A stretch of 64,000 nucleotides of DNA from Melitaea cinxia (GCF_905220565.1 NC_059396.1:15085706-15149705); one strand, 5' to 3'. Numbered from the stretch's first letter, positions 36,903 to 54,363 are shown. Notes: generated from the letters alone by a model not told the origin. Made by a program: numbers and translations.

Positions 36903-37420
36903 CATAGAGCAACACGGAGGGGAGTAGCCATGCACAGGCGTTCCCCTCTTTCAAGGTATAAGTCTAAATGGTCCTACGCGTATAATAAAACTAGTTGCTG
37001 CCGTACTGATCACTAGACTAAATCTAGTTGCGCGATTGAATCAGCGCCTTCAAAAAATGCCAGATTGTTCTGTTTTTTGCTGCAAAAAGAGATCTGCCAC
37101 GCCAAGTTTACTAAATTAAGATTACGGTGTAAGTATGGCGTTACCTTTCACATGTAAGTATTTTTTTTAGCATATTATTACTGTATTAAAAATTACAAAT
37201 GCTATCGGTCCCGTTGTTTTGGATTTGTTTACCAACATAGGCCGCTCGCCCTCATACAATATGCGGATCGGTTGAGCGACTGATCCGAGTCTATTTCCAA
37301 GAAGTTGATTCCGCCAATGTAACCTAGAGTGGAGACCACACGTAAGAGATTGATTGGTCGGTGCAGTTGAGATAACAGTCTCAATTTAATTTTGAAAACA
37401 GGGAATTATTTTAGTTATGT
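36903..37420 (+). mobile_element. second P-like copy, left end only
   Basis: Starts with a TIR at 36903-36931 (CATAGAGCAACACGGAGGGG), one mismatch from the copy at 33884, and stays alignable through the THAP exon and its intron to about 37300. The region after 37310 aligns with the relic at 25540-25630 rather than with the 33884 element. No right TIR was found before the FAM210-like gene. Confidence 0.65.
37057..37153 (+). pseudogene. broken THAP first exon
   Basis: Starts MPDCSVFCCKKRSATPSLLN and hits TAA. A 20-base insertion (near ATTAAGATTACGGTGTAAGT) separates it from the normal end GVTFH and a GTAAGT donor. It is clearly non-coding. Confidence 0.75.
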
Positions 37421-37692
37421 ATAGTTTTGTAAGACATGTTAATATAATTGCCCATTGAAAGTCTATATTTTGGTGATTATTTTATTCAGATCTCATCCAA
37501 CTCTTGTGTCATTTGCATTTGACAGTCAAATTTCTGAGATTGCGAATGTCACCTGCAAGTCATCTGCATCAGTCAACAGTCAATATTTTGTGCAAAACTG
37601 CAAAAGATATCGAGTCAAGACGCATTTGTGTGTAAAAATATGTTTTTTAATATTTGATATTATTTTGTTTTTCAAATTGATTTTTACTAAAA

Positions 37693-40014
37693 ATGGCTCT
37701 ATCCTTTAGAGTTTTATACCGAAGTAATGTTTATTTTCAAAACATAACCAAACCGGTAAAATGGAATGTGAGGAAAAATTACCTCGTTAGATACTTATGC
37801 AATGGTGTAGGCTATCAAAATAATAGTATACAGAGGTTCATATATACGAAACAGGACCTAACCTCAATATATACACCTTTACGATGCATGACGCAAAATT
37901 GCAGCAATGCTAAGCCACCACCACCACCAGAATACCCAGAGAACAAAAAAAGTCTTATAAAAAGATTTAAACAAATGTATAAAGACTATTGGTACGTTCT
38001 ATTGCCAGTGCATATGACAACATCAGCTATTTGGTTTGGAGGCTTTTACTATTGTGTAAGAAGGTTGGTATTTTTTTTTTAGTATTGACTTAAAAGCCTT
38101 TATATTGCATCATAAAAATATGTTAAATTATTCTTTCCATTTTTTAAATAAAATTGACTACATATATTTTTTTTATAATAATAATAATAATAAATATTGC
38201 TTATTGTACACCAATATGAAGATTAGTCTTAACTTTGTACAATAGGTAGCCTGATCGGCTTAAAAAGTGAATCAAATCGAATTAAAAAGCGATCTTTACC
38301 AGGCAACGGTGTTGCGGAGCATATTATGATCAGTGATCACAGAGAGGCATAGGTGTACTTATAACATATAGAATTATATTATTGTATATTTATATAAATA
38401 AATAATAAAAAATTGACGTAACATACATTTCATATAATACACATGAGTGAGTAACATATATCTATATTGATACACAGATGCACTTTATTAAAGGTAGTGT
38501 AGGCCTTAATAAGTGAGACAAATGGATTTATAATCAGTGTTATATTAACAAATATTAAAGAAAAAGATAAAAAATTTAAATAAGATAATTATTTCTAACT
38601 AGAAGTTGAAAATTTCAACACCATTAATAGTGGAAATTCCAAAATAATGTTTACTTGTAATGAAAAGTCAGTTTAAAAATAATTTTTTAAAGATCCTTAT
38701 TGATAATAAATGAGCTCTACTGCTTCAATTTTAAATATTTTGTTCCAAGTGTGAAGTGTCTGTCAGTTTTCTAATGTTAACAATAATATTTTATACATTT
38801 ATATATGTTTCGCCTGTTTTGGATAATGCTATTTGATGGATGACTGTATCTAATACACAAGTTTTTGGTATATTATTTTTTGTATCTTCTTATTACACAT
38901 TATTCACCATATTAATGATATATTTCTAATTTAAAATATGAATTTATAAGTTTTTGTTTATTAATTAATAAGAAACCGGTTCTAATAATGGACTGTTCTA
39001 ACCCCTGCCATTAAAGTCTATTTGTACTTTATTTGCAGGACAAACTTTTAATACAACTGGTAAAGTTGGCCCTAAATGTTATTTTTTGTGTATGGGTTTT
39101 AATAACATACTATAGTTTAATAAATAATACTAATAATAATACTGTTTTCAAGCAGTATTGTGTACCTGTTGGTGAGTAAGATGACCAGAGCTCCTGGGGG
39201 GATTGGAGATTGGGTCGGCAACGCGCTTGCGATGCCTCTGGTGTTGCTGGCGTCTATAAGCTACGGTAATCTCTTACTATCAAGTGAGCCGTACGCTTGT
39301 TTGCCAATCTAGTGATATAAAAAAAAAGACTACAACAATCGACAATATTATCTTGTAATTTTTTTTTATAACTAATAAAAAAACACTCTTGTAATATTCA
39401 GTAAAAATAATATTACAATACTATTACAAATAAGACTTTACTACTTTTAATATAAGATAATGGTATTTAAGGTTCAGTTTTAAGGAACATGTATCATAAA
39501 ACAAAATTAAAAGTTTCATTAAATTTTTAATGTATCTATAATTTTTTTCAGTGGTGTAGATGTTATAAGCTTGCTAGAATCAATTGGTATTAGTGATAAA
39601 TTATTAAATCCTTTAAAGGATTCAAGTGCAGGGTACTTTGCACTTGCACTGGCTTTATATAAACTAATAACACCTTTGAGATATGCTGTCACTATTGGTA
39701 ATATAATTGTTTCATTTTTCTTAATTTACTTTTAATTATTATGTAGTATTGTAATTATATCATACTATATTACAGGTGGAACAACCTATGCTATTAAAAG
39801 GTTGACGGCTATTGGCTGGATAAAACCTGTCCCTTCAAGAGATCAATTAAAGGTAATGTTTCAAGAGAAAAGAGATAATATACAAGATCGATTCAATGAG
39901 AGTAAACAACATTACCAAACTCAGTTGAAAGAAAAAGGCACACAAGTGATGGATGAAATGAGAAGGTATAAAACAGAAATACGCAACATCAAAAATAAAG
40001 TAAAGAAAATGTAG
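37693..40014 (+). CDS. FAM210-family (DUF1279) mitochondrial membrane protein
   Basis: Three exons, 37693-38063, 39552-39697 and 39776-40014 (756 nt, 251 residues; phases agree). The start MALSFRVLYRS and a run rich in Arg/Lys without acidic residues resemble a mitochondrial targeting peptide. The DUF1279 core spans residues about 100-190: YWYVLLPVHMTTSAIWFGGF, GVDVISLLESIGISDKLLNP, SSAGYFALALALYKLITPLR and GGTTYAIKRL. A Lys-rich coiled-coil tail follows (residues about 200-251). Known FAM210A/B proteins act in mitochondria; the exact role of this one is inferred. A family C repeat sits in intron 1, and a truncated P-like copy lies about 270 bp upstream, next to or inside the promoter. Whether it is closer to FAM210A or FAM210B cannot be decided here. 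Confidence 0.9.
39135..39312 (-). repeat. family C repeat in intron 1 of the FAM210-like gene
   Basis: Reverse copy with GGTGAGTAAGATGACCAGAG and GGGTCGGCAACGCGCTTGCG, ending GTACGCTTGTTTGCC. It is truncated at its outer end relative to 2793-3065. Confidence 0.75.
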
Positions 40015-41547
40015 AAAGGGTGGAGGAGGAATGAAGGCAGGAGGAAAACACTGTATTCTTAATTCAATTTTTTTTTTTACTTTGTAATTTCCTAAAATGT
40101 TGGATTATGCTGAGCTACACATGACCAACCTATATTCTATATAAATGTAAAACGTCATTTCTAGTAAGTTTTGTGGTCATGCTGCATCAGCATAAATCAA
40201 GCTTAATATTATTATAAGTTACGTTTGCCGTTACATTAGAGAAAGACGTATCAAACACATTTTATAGTTAAACTTTTTATTTATTGTTTAAAGTTATATA
40301 AATACAGAAGTATTATTTAACAAAATAATCTAAAATTAATGAAAGGAAACTATGATGAAAACATTTCAATTATCAAAATGTACAGATATGTTTAAACAAT
40401 CAAGTTTTTATTAAGTACCTACTTAATAAGACAGCACATTACTGGAATGTTTACAATGGTGCTTACTTCTTTTATTATATTTTTATATTTAAAACTATAA
40501 ACATCAGAATAGAAGTTATAGGCCAGATGTGCTGTCACAACAAATAAAATTAATAAATGCATCAAGAACATTATAAAATCAATAGAACTTGTATCACTTC
40601 AGACTTAACCCCGCACTAACAAAAATGTAAAAAAAAAAATGAAATCAATCAAATAAATGAAGTTTTTCTGAGAAATTTATTTCCGTATTATGCAAAAAAC
40701 TCCAATTTGAGGCTGCAGTGGAATTTTGTTTACAACTTTTTATTATCGTAAAAACACTCAATATACCCTATTGTTATCACAAAAAATTAATCATTTCTGG
40801 CTCTATGATTATATCATTCTTTTACGTCAATCAACATGCAATCATTCTACTTAATTTATTACAAAATAGCAGCTTTCATTTTCACAATAGCTCATTTTTA
40901 TCCAATTCTTAACAACAATAATCCCATTTCCACTTAATGTACTACCAAATTGTCATATAGATACCTATGTTAAAGCTATATATTTTACCACTTTTACTTA
41001 GTAAAATGATTTATTTACATATTCTACCATACTTTCATTTACACAAGACTTACCAGAGATTATCATTTTGAGGATCCCGATATTTTGACAATGCTCCATG
41101 ACTGGAATTGCAACATCGATGATAGCACGGGTACCCCAGTTACATAGTAAATCCCAATTAAATGCAAGTATTAATAGTGACCATGAAAGCTTGAAACTTA
41201 TATGTTATACAATGTATTCAAATATAAATTGTTGAGCATATTTAAATATTTGTTATTATTAGATTAGCATAAGTCAAGAAAATGATTAGGAGTATTTGAA
41301 GAGCAATGGCAATTATTTTTATATCACATAATGTGGAATTATGTTGTTACAGTAAACTTACTAACATTTCCTTTATTAAATTATTCAAAGATGACTGCTT
41401 ATTATCTATGTAATGAAATTCATTGCTAGCTTAACATATAATTCTAAATAGCCACAATGAAGAAATTAAGAGAATACCTAAAACATATAAATCCACTTAT
41501 TTCAATAGTTGCTTCTTTAACCTTCACTGAGTGTGATGATCATTGTC

Positions 41548-44500
41548 TTACCCCATGTATTGATATGAGGCTGGCGAAAGATGCGGCGCTGGCGGCATTC
41601 CGGGACCCGTGGGTGCTCCAATAGCAGATAAGTGGCATACACGACACATTAATTTTCCTTTAAATAAAAATTGTATTTCAAATTTTATAAAATATATTTA
41701 AAAAAAAAAATTCAAGAACCGCATCACCAGAACACTAAATTGTATAAAAACTCTGAATCAAATTAATACATATTATTTATTATACCCTGTTTTACAATGA
41801 TTAATTTAATTTGATTTTGATTGCATAGACAAATAATTTGTCAATTAGGAACACTGTTCTATATTCTATGAATTGAAACTTTATGGTATAAAATACTTAA
41901 TATTACATTATAGTTACCTGCTAGTGGATAACAACGCTTGTCAGGTTCATCTGTAAGTTGCATTCCACAGAAGCAGCACATATAACAGTCCACATGGAAA
42001 TCACGATCCATTGACACAACTCTTACTGTTTCATCAGTTCCTTCTACTGGAGTTATACCTGCAATTTATAGAAAAAATATTAATTAGAATCAGAAAATCA
42101 CTTCAGAGTAATACTAAACACTTTATAATTTTTTATTACTGTAATGTAACACTTACCTTTACCACAGCTAGCACATTTAGGAGCAAACATACGATGGTAG
42201 TCATTAACACAGTAGATCTTGTTATCAACGTCAACTGTAAAGGGTACCCCATCAAGACACTCATTACAAATGCAGCAACGGAAACATCCAGGATGATATG
42301 ATTTGCCCATAGCTTGCAATATCTATAGTTAAAACATTTAAATGCATTAGTAAATACTTAATAAACCATTTCTTAATTTTATACAAATGGTATGTTTTAT
42401 TAATATGTTATGTGATATAAGTTTTGTAATCCTTTCTCTTAGAATTTATTTTAACGGTATTTTCAACCAGTGTAAAGATTTCATGCTCAGGACAGTTAAT
42501 ACATTTACAATTTACATATTATGTAAGATGAAAAATATTCACTAATTTATACAACACAGATAGACTATTAGATAAGGTAATTTAGTTTTGTAATCAATAA
42601 TAAAAAATTAGAGATAAACAATGCTTTAACTTTCCAATATACTTAGATGTTATCTAAGGCTAATGAACTTGGATTATATCCAACAACTTACCATTTCCAT
42701 TATAAGATGCCCACATATTGCACACTTCTCAGCTGTTTGTTGAAAACCAGAATACTGAAATTAAAAAAATTAGGATGTTTATATTTTGGTAATTTGATAC
42801 AAATATATTTAAAATATCATATTAATATTATAGCTACTAGTATTGTTATGTTAACTAACCAAATAATCTTCTTCACAATAAACTTTGCCGTGGACATTGT
42901 AAAATGCTTTGCCTCTTAGTGCCCTGCCGCAGGAACAGCATATGAAACAGTTAGTATGGTATAGGTTGCCCATTGCTTGACACGCTTGTCCTGCACCAGT
43001 TACACCGGCACCGCATGTGTGACATATTCCTTTAATAAAAAAACAAAATTATATGTTAAAAACACATACATAATATTATTTATTTACAATTGTAAATATA
43101 ATATTTTAGTACCAAAATATTCCCCTTCTTCATCCTGCCTTTCCATTTCTTCCTCAAGTTGTCGAGTGAGTTCTTCTATTTTACGTTGAGCTTCACTAGG
43201 ACCTGGTGGTCGAGGAGGTGTAATACTGTATGGTAGAAGGCTTTTTCCACGTCCACCAGAACCTCTAGAACCCCCCGACACTTGAGAGACCGAACTTGGT
43301 GTAGGACTAGGAGCGGGTGATTGAGCAGGTGAACACAATGTCAATCCAGAAACCATATTACGTGAACTGACTGTTTCTAAGGCCACTGGCATATTTTCTT
43401 TAGTTACGGCAGTAACAGTTGCCACAGATCCTCCTGTCATACAAACATAATCAGAGCCATTGGTGTCTTCAACTATTTGCATCCGATTAGGAATTGGTTT
43501 AGGGGTGGTGCCATAGTTTCCATTTACTGGAGGTGGCTTAACCTTTGTCAATCCATTTCCAATTGGTGGCTTAGGATGATAATATTTTGGTGCAGACACA
43601 GGTCCTTGAACTTCTGTGGCAATATTTGCCTTCGGTCTTTGAGCACTTGGTGCAATGGAAGCATAAATTGCAGTTGAAGGAATTGTAACAATTTTGTCAT
43701 CAAAACTTACAGAATTGTTATTTTTCAAAAGAGAACTTACATCAGTGTACTTAGGAGGAGCTGATTTCATAACAGTATAATCACCAGTAGAGTTATCAGA
43801 TGTTGGAATGTACGGTGGGGGTGGTGGAACTTTATCAACTTTATTTTTATCACTTAAAAGTTTTAGTGAACTATTTCTGTTTAATGTAGCTGTATTAGGT
43901 ACCTGGGGTCCAGGAATCGACCCCTGTTGAACAAATTGTTGCTCTTGATTAGATTGTAATTTATAATCATTTTTCTTTTCATTTTCCGGGCAGAGCATGT
44001 TTTCGTAAACAGAGGGATTTGATTTAACTTTATTAGTCACAGGCACTTGAGGTTGAGCTTTACTATATCTTGTATTATAGTACCCCTCTGATACTAACGG
44101 TGGATTTTGGTAAAGTTGATGATAATAAGGAGGCTGGGTCAGATGTTGCTCGCCGTAATAGTCTATATTTTCATAGACTGGCGGAGGATATTGTACGTTA
44201 TTATTTCCTGGTATTTCATACAAATCCTCCGTCTGGTAACTAAGTGATCTTTGCGATATAGAATCAATAGATCGTGTTGGACTAGCTGGAAGTGCTGCTG
44301 TGTTAATATCACGTTTATTGATTGATGCGATGGTCTCTACTCTTTTAGGGGTAGCAAATTTCGAAGCAGCTATAACATTTGTACGCTCGTAAAAACTATA
44401 ATCTTGACGATTGGCAGGAGCATTGTCTAATGTAAAACTCTCTATCGCACCAAGGGGTCTAGCCTTTACTTGAGCACTAGCATTAGACGTTGAAGCTGTG

Positions 44501-44604
44501 TGCGCTTGCTCAGTATCATTTTCGTCTTTGTTGGATATTTTCAAATCTTGCAAACCTACAATACATCGTTGTTCTTCAGAGTTACTTCTTCTTGAAGAAT
44601 CCAT
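41548..44604 (-). CDS. jub: Ajuba-family LIM-domain protein
   Basis: Six exons read on the minus strand: 44604-43113, 43029-42860, 42754-42692, 42322-42157, 42058-41918 and 41657-41548 (2142 nt, 713 residues; all phases agree; stop TAA at 41548-41550). Residues 1-490 are a long Ser/Pro/Tyr-rich, probably disordered region with PPPPPYIP and a charged helix [20 protein letters not shown]. Three tandem LIM zinc domains follow: [20 protein letters not shown], then [20 protein letters not shown], then [19 protein letters not shown] with [12 protein letters not shown]. The LIM spacing and the Cys/His/Asp ligands are those of Ajuba proteins, scaffolds at cell junctions that inhibit Warts in Hippo signalling. 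It is divergently oriented to the plus RPB2 copy. The large first exon is one uninterrupted frame. Confidence 0.93.
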
Positions 44605-49100
<4,496 letters not shown>

Positions 49101-49180
49101 ATATTAAGTTAACATTGATTTTTTTTATAGTAACAAAATTATGATTTCGTAGGAAATTAACTATTTTGTGCTGCATTAAG

Positions 49181-49186
49181 AATAAA
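49181..49186 (+). terminator. candidate poly(A) signal of RPB2 copy 2
   Basis: AATAAA 81 bp after the stop codon, with a second AAATAAA near 49209. Confidence 0.5.
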
Positions 49187-49209
49187 CATATTTCATAAGA
49201 GTAGTAAAA

Positions 49210-49844
49210 TAAATTTATTCTAAATTGTTATATTGGTTTTTTTATTTCGCATCAAAAATATATATATTCTTTATTGCACTTTAAAAAAAAATTACAGTTA
49301 TTTGTATACAAATTTAGTTAGCAACGGTGGACTTATCTCTAGGAGAGATCTCTTCCAGCCAACCTGTGGTAGTGGAACTAATGTTACATAGTAGGCTAAG
49401 AAAGTGCAGTAATGTAGACATCATACAGATTCTTGAAAATAAAAACCTAATTAAATAATATTCATATATAAATATTAGTTTCAATTAATATTTTTTATTT
49501 CAAATTTATTTTTAATTAATAATTTCAAGTAATAAAATTTAATAGATTTTTCTTTAATTTTACATGTTTCGTTAAAAAAATATATTAATATTTATTAAAG
49601 CTTAACGTTGATATAGTTTTTTTTTCTATTATCCAATCAAGTGAAAGTAACTGGCATCGACATACCTGTTATTCCTGTTAATACCTGGCAACCCAGTAGT
49701 TCGTCAGAATAAAAAAAATTATCTTGATGTTGCAATTTTCAATTAAAAAATAATTTTTGCACAAAATAATAATAGTCAGTCCAGGAGTTTTAAGTAACCG
49801 ATTTTTAGCATATTATCAAATATACTAAATTTATTATAAAAGTA
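49210..49844. other. intergenic, nothing recognised
   Basis: AT-rich DNA with no recognisable gene, repeat family or RNA. Confidence 0.5.
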
Positions 49845-50031
49845 GCTGACCCCGCAAACGTTGTTTTGCTATATATGTCATAAATCATCCGCCCCTTATA
49901 ACTTATGAAAAATAGGTGTTGGCCGATTCTCAAACCTACCCGATATGCATACAAAATTTCATAAAAATCTGTCCACCCGTTTCGGAGGAGTATGTTAACT
50001 AACATTGTGATACGAGAATTATATATATATG
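49845..50031 (+). repeat. RTE-like LINE 3' fragment (family F), short copy
   Basis: Contains AGCTGACCCCGCAAACGTTG, TGTTGGCCGATTCTCAAACC and CGTTTCGGAGGAGTATG, as at 6239-6556 but with the middle deleted. Confidence 0.6.
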
Positions 50032-50130
50032 TTTCATTCTTTTATCACTTCGGTGAAGGTAGATTTAGGTTCGGATCTTCTACTATACAAAATGGAAGAA
50101 TTTTTCAGCCTTCAAATTCAATCTATATAC

Positions 50131-50825
50131 ATATATCTATATCTATACTAATAGGTAAATAAAATTGGAGTGTCTGTTTGTAATATTAAAATAACAGCCT
50201 TTTACTAAATCCATAATTATGTATAGGTATGTGCCGCCGCGTTGGCGCAACGGTTACAGCCATGGATTGTATCTGTTGCGCTGGCGGTTGCGGGTTCGAT
50301 CCCCGCACATGACAAACATTTGTATTGGCCATACAGGTGTTTGCCGTGGTCTGGGTGTTTGTGCAGTCCTTGTGGGTCTCCCCACCGTGCCTCGGAGAGC
50401 ACGTTAAGCCGTCGGTCCCGGTTGTTATCATATACACCTGATAGCGATCGTTACTCATAGTAGGGAATATATCCGCCAACCCGCATTGGAGCAGCGTGGT
50501 GGATTAAGCTCTGATCCTTCTCCTATATGGGGAAAGAGGCCTATGCCCAGTAGTGGGATATTACAGGCTGAAACGATAGTATAAGTATGGTATACACGGA
50601 ACATATATCAAAATAACATTTTTTATATTTTTTGTCTGTCTGTCTATCTGTTCCAGCTAATCTCTGAAACGGCTGAACCGATTTTGACAGGACTTTCACT
50701 GGTATTAAGCTGATGTAATAAGGAGTAACATAAGCTACTTTTACTTTTGATTTTTTGTTATTTTATAACTCCGAACAATAACTATTTTGTTAAATTCCAT
50801 GCGGACGAAGTCGCGGGCACAGCAA
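50131..50825 (+). repeat. RTE-type LINE tail (family H) interrupted by a SINE
   Basis: AGGTAAATAAAATTGGAGTG and, after the SINE, GTATACACGGAACATATATC, TTTTGTCTGTCTGTCTATCT and GGACTTTCACTGGTATTAAG align in order with the uninterrupted copy at 56605-56850. It ends with CCATGCGGACGAAGTCGCGG. Confidence 0.7.
50232..50578 (+). mobile_element. tRNA-headed SINE, subfamily A, with 11-bp target duplication
   Basis: A box TTGGCGCAACGGTTAC, B box GGGTTCGATCCCCGC, body GCCTCGGAGAGCACGTTAAG and tail GGGATATTACAGGCTGAA. It is flanked by GTATAGGTATG (50221-50231) and GTATAAGTATG (50579-50589), one mismatch. Antisense open frames across it are SINE sequence, not genes. Confidence 0.8.
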
Positions 50826-51080
50826 ATATAAAATAAAACACTTCAGTTTTTTATTAAAATAGATTTTAATGTGTGGAAAAATTATTGTTTATTCGTTTGA
50901 AAATAATTTAAAGACACATAGAATCATCACATAGAATATGTAATATTATTTAGATATTTTATTAATATTATTTACAAAATAAATATTAATGAAACATTTA
51001 TTTAATAAACACAATAATAGGTACATTTCACAAAAAAAAAACCTAACAACTACATAGCTTATTGTTATATTATATCCTTA

Positions 51081-51425
51081 CGATGCGTTGGCGCAACGGT
51101 CACAGCACTGGTTTGTGGCTGTTGCGCTGGCGGTTGCGGGTTCGATCCCCATGACATGACAAATATATTTCTATTAGCCATACAGATGTTTGCCGTGGTC
51201 TGGGGGTTTGTGCAATCATAGCGGGTCACCCCACCGTGCCTCGGAGAGCACGTTAGGCCGTCGGCCCCGGTGCTTATCATGTACACTTGATATCAATCGT
51301 TACTCATAGTAGGGAACATATCCGCCTATCCGCATTGGAGCAGCGTGGTGGATTAAGCTTTGATCCTTCTCCTACATGGGGAAAGAGGCCTACGTCCAGC
51401 CGTGGGATATTACAGGGTGAAGCAA
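51081..51425 (+). mobile_element. tRNA-headed SINE, subfamily A
   Basis: Same order as the copy at 50232: TTGGCGCAACGGTCAC, GGGTTCGATCCCCATG, GCCTCGGAGAGCACGTTAGG and GGGATATTACAGGGTGAA. No clear target duplication was read. Confidence 0.8.
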
Positions 51426-51995
51426 AAAAAATTCTTATACTATACGTAAAGTCCGTAAAATACGTCACGTGAAATTTTACCGTTTTGGAAATGGTTTTGG
51501 ACGTTCATTTTGACACGCTAGGCTTACACATAGATTAATGATTTGGTTTTTTTTTAATTTGTAGATTTATAAAAAATCTCCATATAACGCTAAGATAGAC
51601 ACTTCTTCCTATTTTTGAACGATTTCATGAACAATCGTTTATATGTAAGTTAAATTTATTCAAAACATGAACAATCTACAGAATGTTTGATTTTTTGATA
51701 TTTTTTAAAGTTCTTACGCTAGTTATGATGTCAAAATCGTCCACTAATTGACTGTTTTAATATGCGTAATTGATATGCGAAAAATTGTGTCGGACTATTT
51801 TGGATAACTTAAGTAATATTTATTTTTAAATTTATTAAACTTAAATATAATTTAATCGCTAATATCTTAAATTACGTTAAAAATTTAATAATAAAGATAG
51901 TTATTATTATAAAGTTAGTAATTTAGTATGTAAGATATCACAGTATGTTTCGATACTATGTTGCGTATCACTAGATATGTAAATCCCTGTTAATT
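51426..51995. other. 3' flank of the first DUF229 gene, nothing recognised
   Basis: AT-rich DNA that must include the 3' UTR of the minus-strand gene; no other feature is seen. Confidence 0.5.
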
Positions 51996-53969
51996 TTATG
52001 TACAGTAACAGTACAGCTTAAGCAAATAATTATTGCTTACGCAACGGCTTTGGTCACCATAAAGGTTCAGACGGCTGATAGTTCCTACAACAAACCATTT
52101 GTTATTATCGTAGCGAAGGGTACCTTCGAATAAACCGTCACCAGGCGTTGTTTTAATTACTACCATGTATTCACTCCATTTGATTTGTTCAGATGAATTG
52201 ATTTCTAGTTGTTTAATGCTTACTAATTCAGTTATATTCAGAAGGGCACATTGACTATATCCTTCCAATATTTTGTTTAACTGTTGTAGAAATATAATAG
52301 CAATTGTCATAGATTTTTCATCTTTAGTTGACAATCTTTGCCCCCTATGACAACTACACCAATGATCATTAATATGGGCCATAGCGCAGGTTCGGTTGGT
52401 AGTTACAGGTAAAAACAAACTAATACCTTTACGTTCTACGTTTGATTGCTTTTTTCTAAGGTCAATAATTTTATCTTCAATAGTTTCCAAGTCTAACAAG
52501 TCAACCAAGGTGGCGTGTAAATCGTAAGGCGTGGTAAGACGATGACTATTTAGTTTGAGATTGATGAATGCTTCTTTATATTTTTTGCGAAATGCTGGAG
52601 GTGTTAAGATAAAGACGAGTGGTAAACGTTCTTCTAACCAACCTTGGTTGGTTGACCTTATTTCACCCCATCTCATTCCATGATCGCTGACTAAAAATAT
52701 AACAGTGTTGTCCAAATATTTATTCGAGTCCAGTTTTTAAAAAAAAGAGACATAGTCATAGTCCATCGCCATGGGGTAGTTGATATCATCATGGCTGTTT
52801 GTAACTTCCCAAAAAAATCCAAACAGTTTATGCGATTTCAGAGTCAAAGTAAGATTTTCGATATAATCTAATAATACCTTATAAAAGTATTTTTCATTTA
52901 AACATAAATATGAATTTATATCTTTATTTACACCAGCATTTTTTTCGGCTTCATTTATAAAGGTGTGTATGTAATAATCTGTTGGTGATTTTATGAATCC
53001 ATTTTTTACATAGTTAAAAGTTCCAAGCTTTGAACTATCCTCGCCAAAAGCCGTATAGTAACCATTTTCCTTAAACCATTCCCAAACAAAAGGACAGTTA
53101 TCAAATGTTGATTCCTTATTTGGGATACATGTAGTTTTTATTTCTTTCTCTGATATTCCCATTAACATAGGTATTAAATTAGGAAATGTATTATCTCCTA
53201 CTTTGTTGTAGCCTAATAACTCTATAGCGCCTTTTTTTTGTAAGAATGATAATGTTTTCGGCATTGTTCTATGGAAGTTCAACCTTGACACTGCGTCAAT
53301 GCCCATCACAATGACATTGTAGCCTGTTTTATTGTACAAAAATTTGTTTGACTCTTCAGGATAAATATCTTTTTTCAGTGCAAATAAAAAGTATTGGTGG
53401 TAAACTATATTGTCACGAGTATTGCAAATTACTGTAACAAATTCGTCTTTAGCTTCTATAATATTTGTAAAATATTTGCATTTTCTGTACTTAACCCGCT
53501 CGTCTAGATTTGGAGAATTAATATTAACAATTGATAAAGGACGATAAAAGGACATATAACAACAATTTAAAAATGTACCGTTTTTTATATTGTAATATTT
53601 TTTGGTATCATTTCTTATCCATATATGTGTTCTGTTGTTATCAAGTAATGCATGTTTAGACCTTGGACAAGGTTTTAACTTTTTTGGATATTTTACAAAT
53701 TTTTTTACTTCTTCACTGAAAGGTTGTAATGAAGGAATGATACAACCTTGCGTCTTTATCGTGTAACTTTCTTGACTTTTATTTTTCTTATTTTGACTCC
53801 AAGATAATATATTATATTCACTGTTGATGTATATAACATCTGAAATATTTGAAACTGACACGATAAGAAAACTTCCACCCAAAACAGTTATAAGTAAGAA
53901 CAGACAGCGCAAACGTGTTCGCATGGAGGCTTTTTTGCCACCTCCGAAGCTTGTCGTAACGCGTGCCAT
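51996..53969 (-). pseudogene. DUF229 membrane-anchored sulfatase-like gene with an in-frame stop
   Basis: The frame from 53969 gives 410 residues ending DYDYVSFF and TAA (52737-52739). The same frame then continues KLDSNKYLDNTVIFLVSDHG for about another 245 residues to 51996. The intact paralogue at 62629-64000 reads EEFLRKLDYTRYLDD at this place, so the stop replaces one basic residue. Residues about 20-42 are a signal anchor (LFLLITVLGGSFLIVSVS) behind a Lys/Arg-rich N-terminus. The DUF229 core has MGIDAVSRLNFHRTMPKT, SDHGMRWGEI and the Cys-rich DHWCSCHRGQ. DUF229 belongs to the alkaline-phosphatase/sulfatase fold; the substrate is unknown. Alternatives are a sequencing error in a T-rich run or stop readthrough. 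Confidence 0.8.
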
Positions 53970-54363
53970 ACTGCAAAGAAGGTAATATTTTCGTTAGTTT
54001 TCTAATATTAACAAAACATGCTTGCTAGAAATACATAGTATAATTTTCTATGCTTTACTTTCAAATGGACCATTTAGATATGCTTTATGGAAATATTTAT
54101 TTTAATTTACATTTGACCTTAGTTAAAGACTTCTTTTGTTATAATAAGAAATAGAAAATTATAAAAGACTTCGTAATCCACCGTGTTGAATAATGTCATA
54201 CAGTATTATATACATTTTACGTTAAATATACTTTACATAAGAAGACAGTGACATACCTTTGTCTGTCTGTAAATATTACTTACTGTCTTCTTGTAAATAT
54301 TATAGACATTCAAAATTGGTAAACGTAATAATATACCAGCATGTACAAGATGCGGACAAGTAC
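53970..54363. other. 5' flank of the first DUF229 gene
   Basis: AT-rich DNA with no recognised element; short direct repeats of AAGACAGTGACAT/TACTGTCTTC type lie near 54241-54295. Confidence 0.4.

Noticed and set aside
50186..51286. Open frames on the minus strand at 50186-50479, 51065-51286 and 55387-55605 with shared peptides such as [14 protein letters not shown]
   Set aside because: They look like a conserved protein family but are antisense readings of the same SINE body, and the similarity follows the repeat, not a gene.
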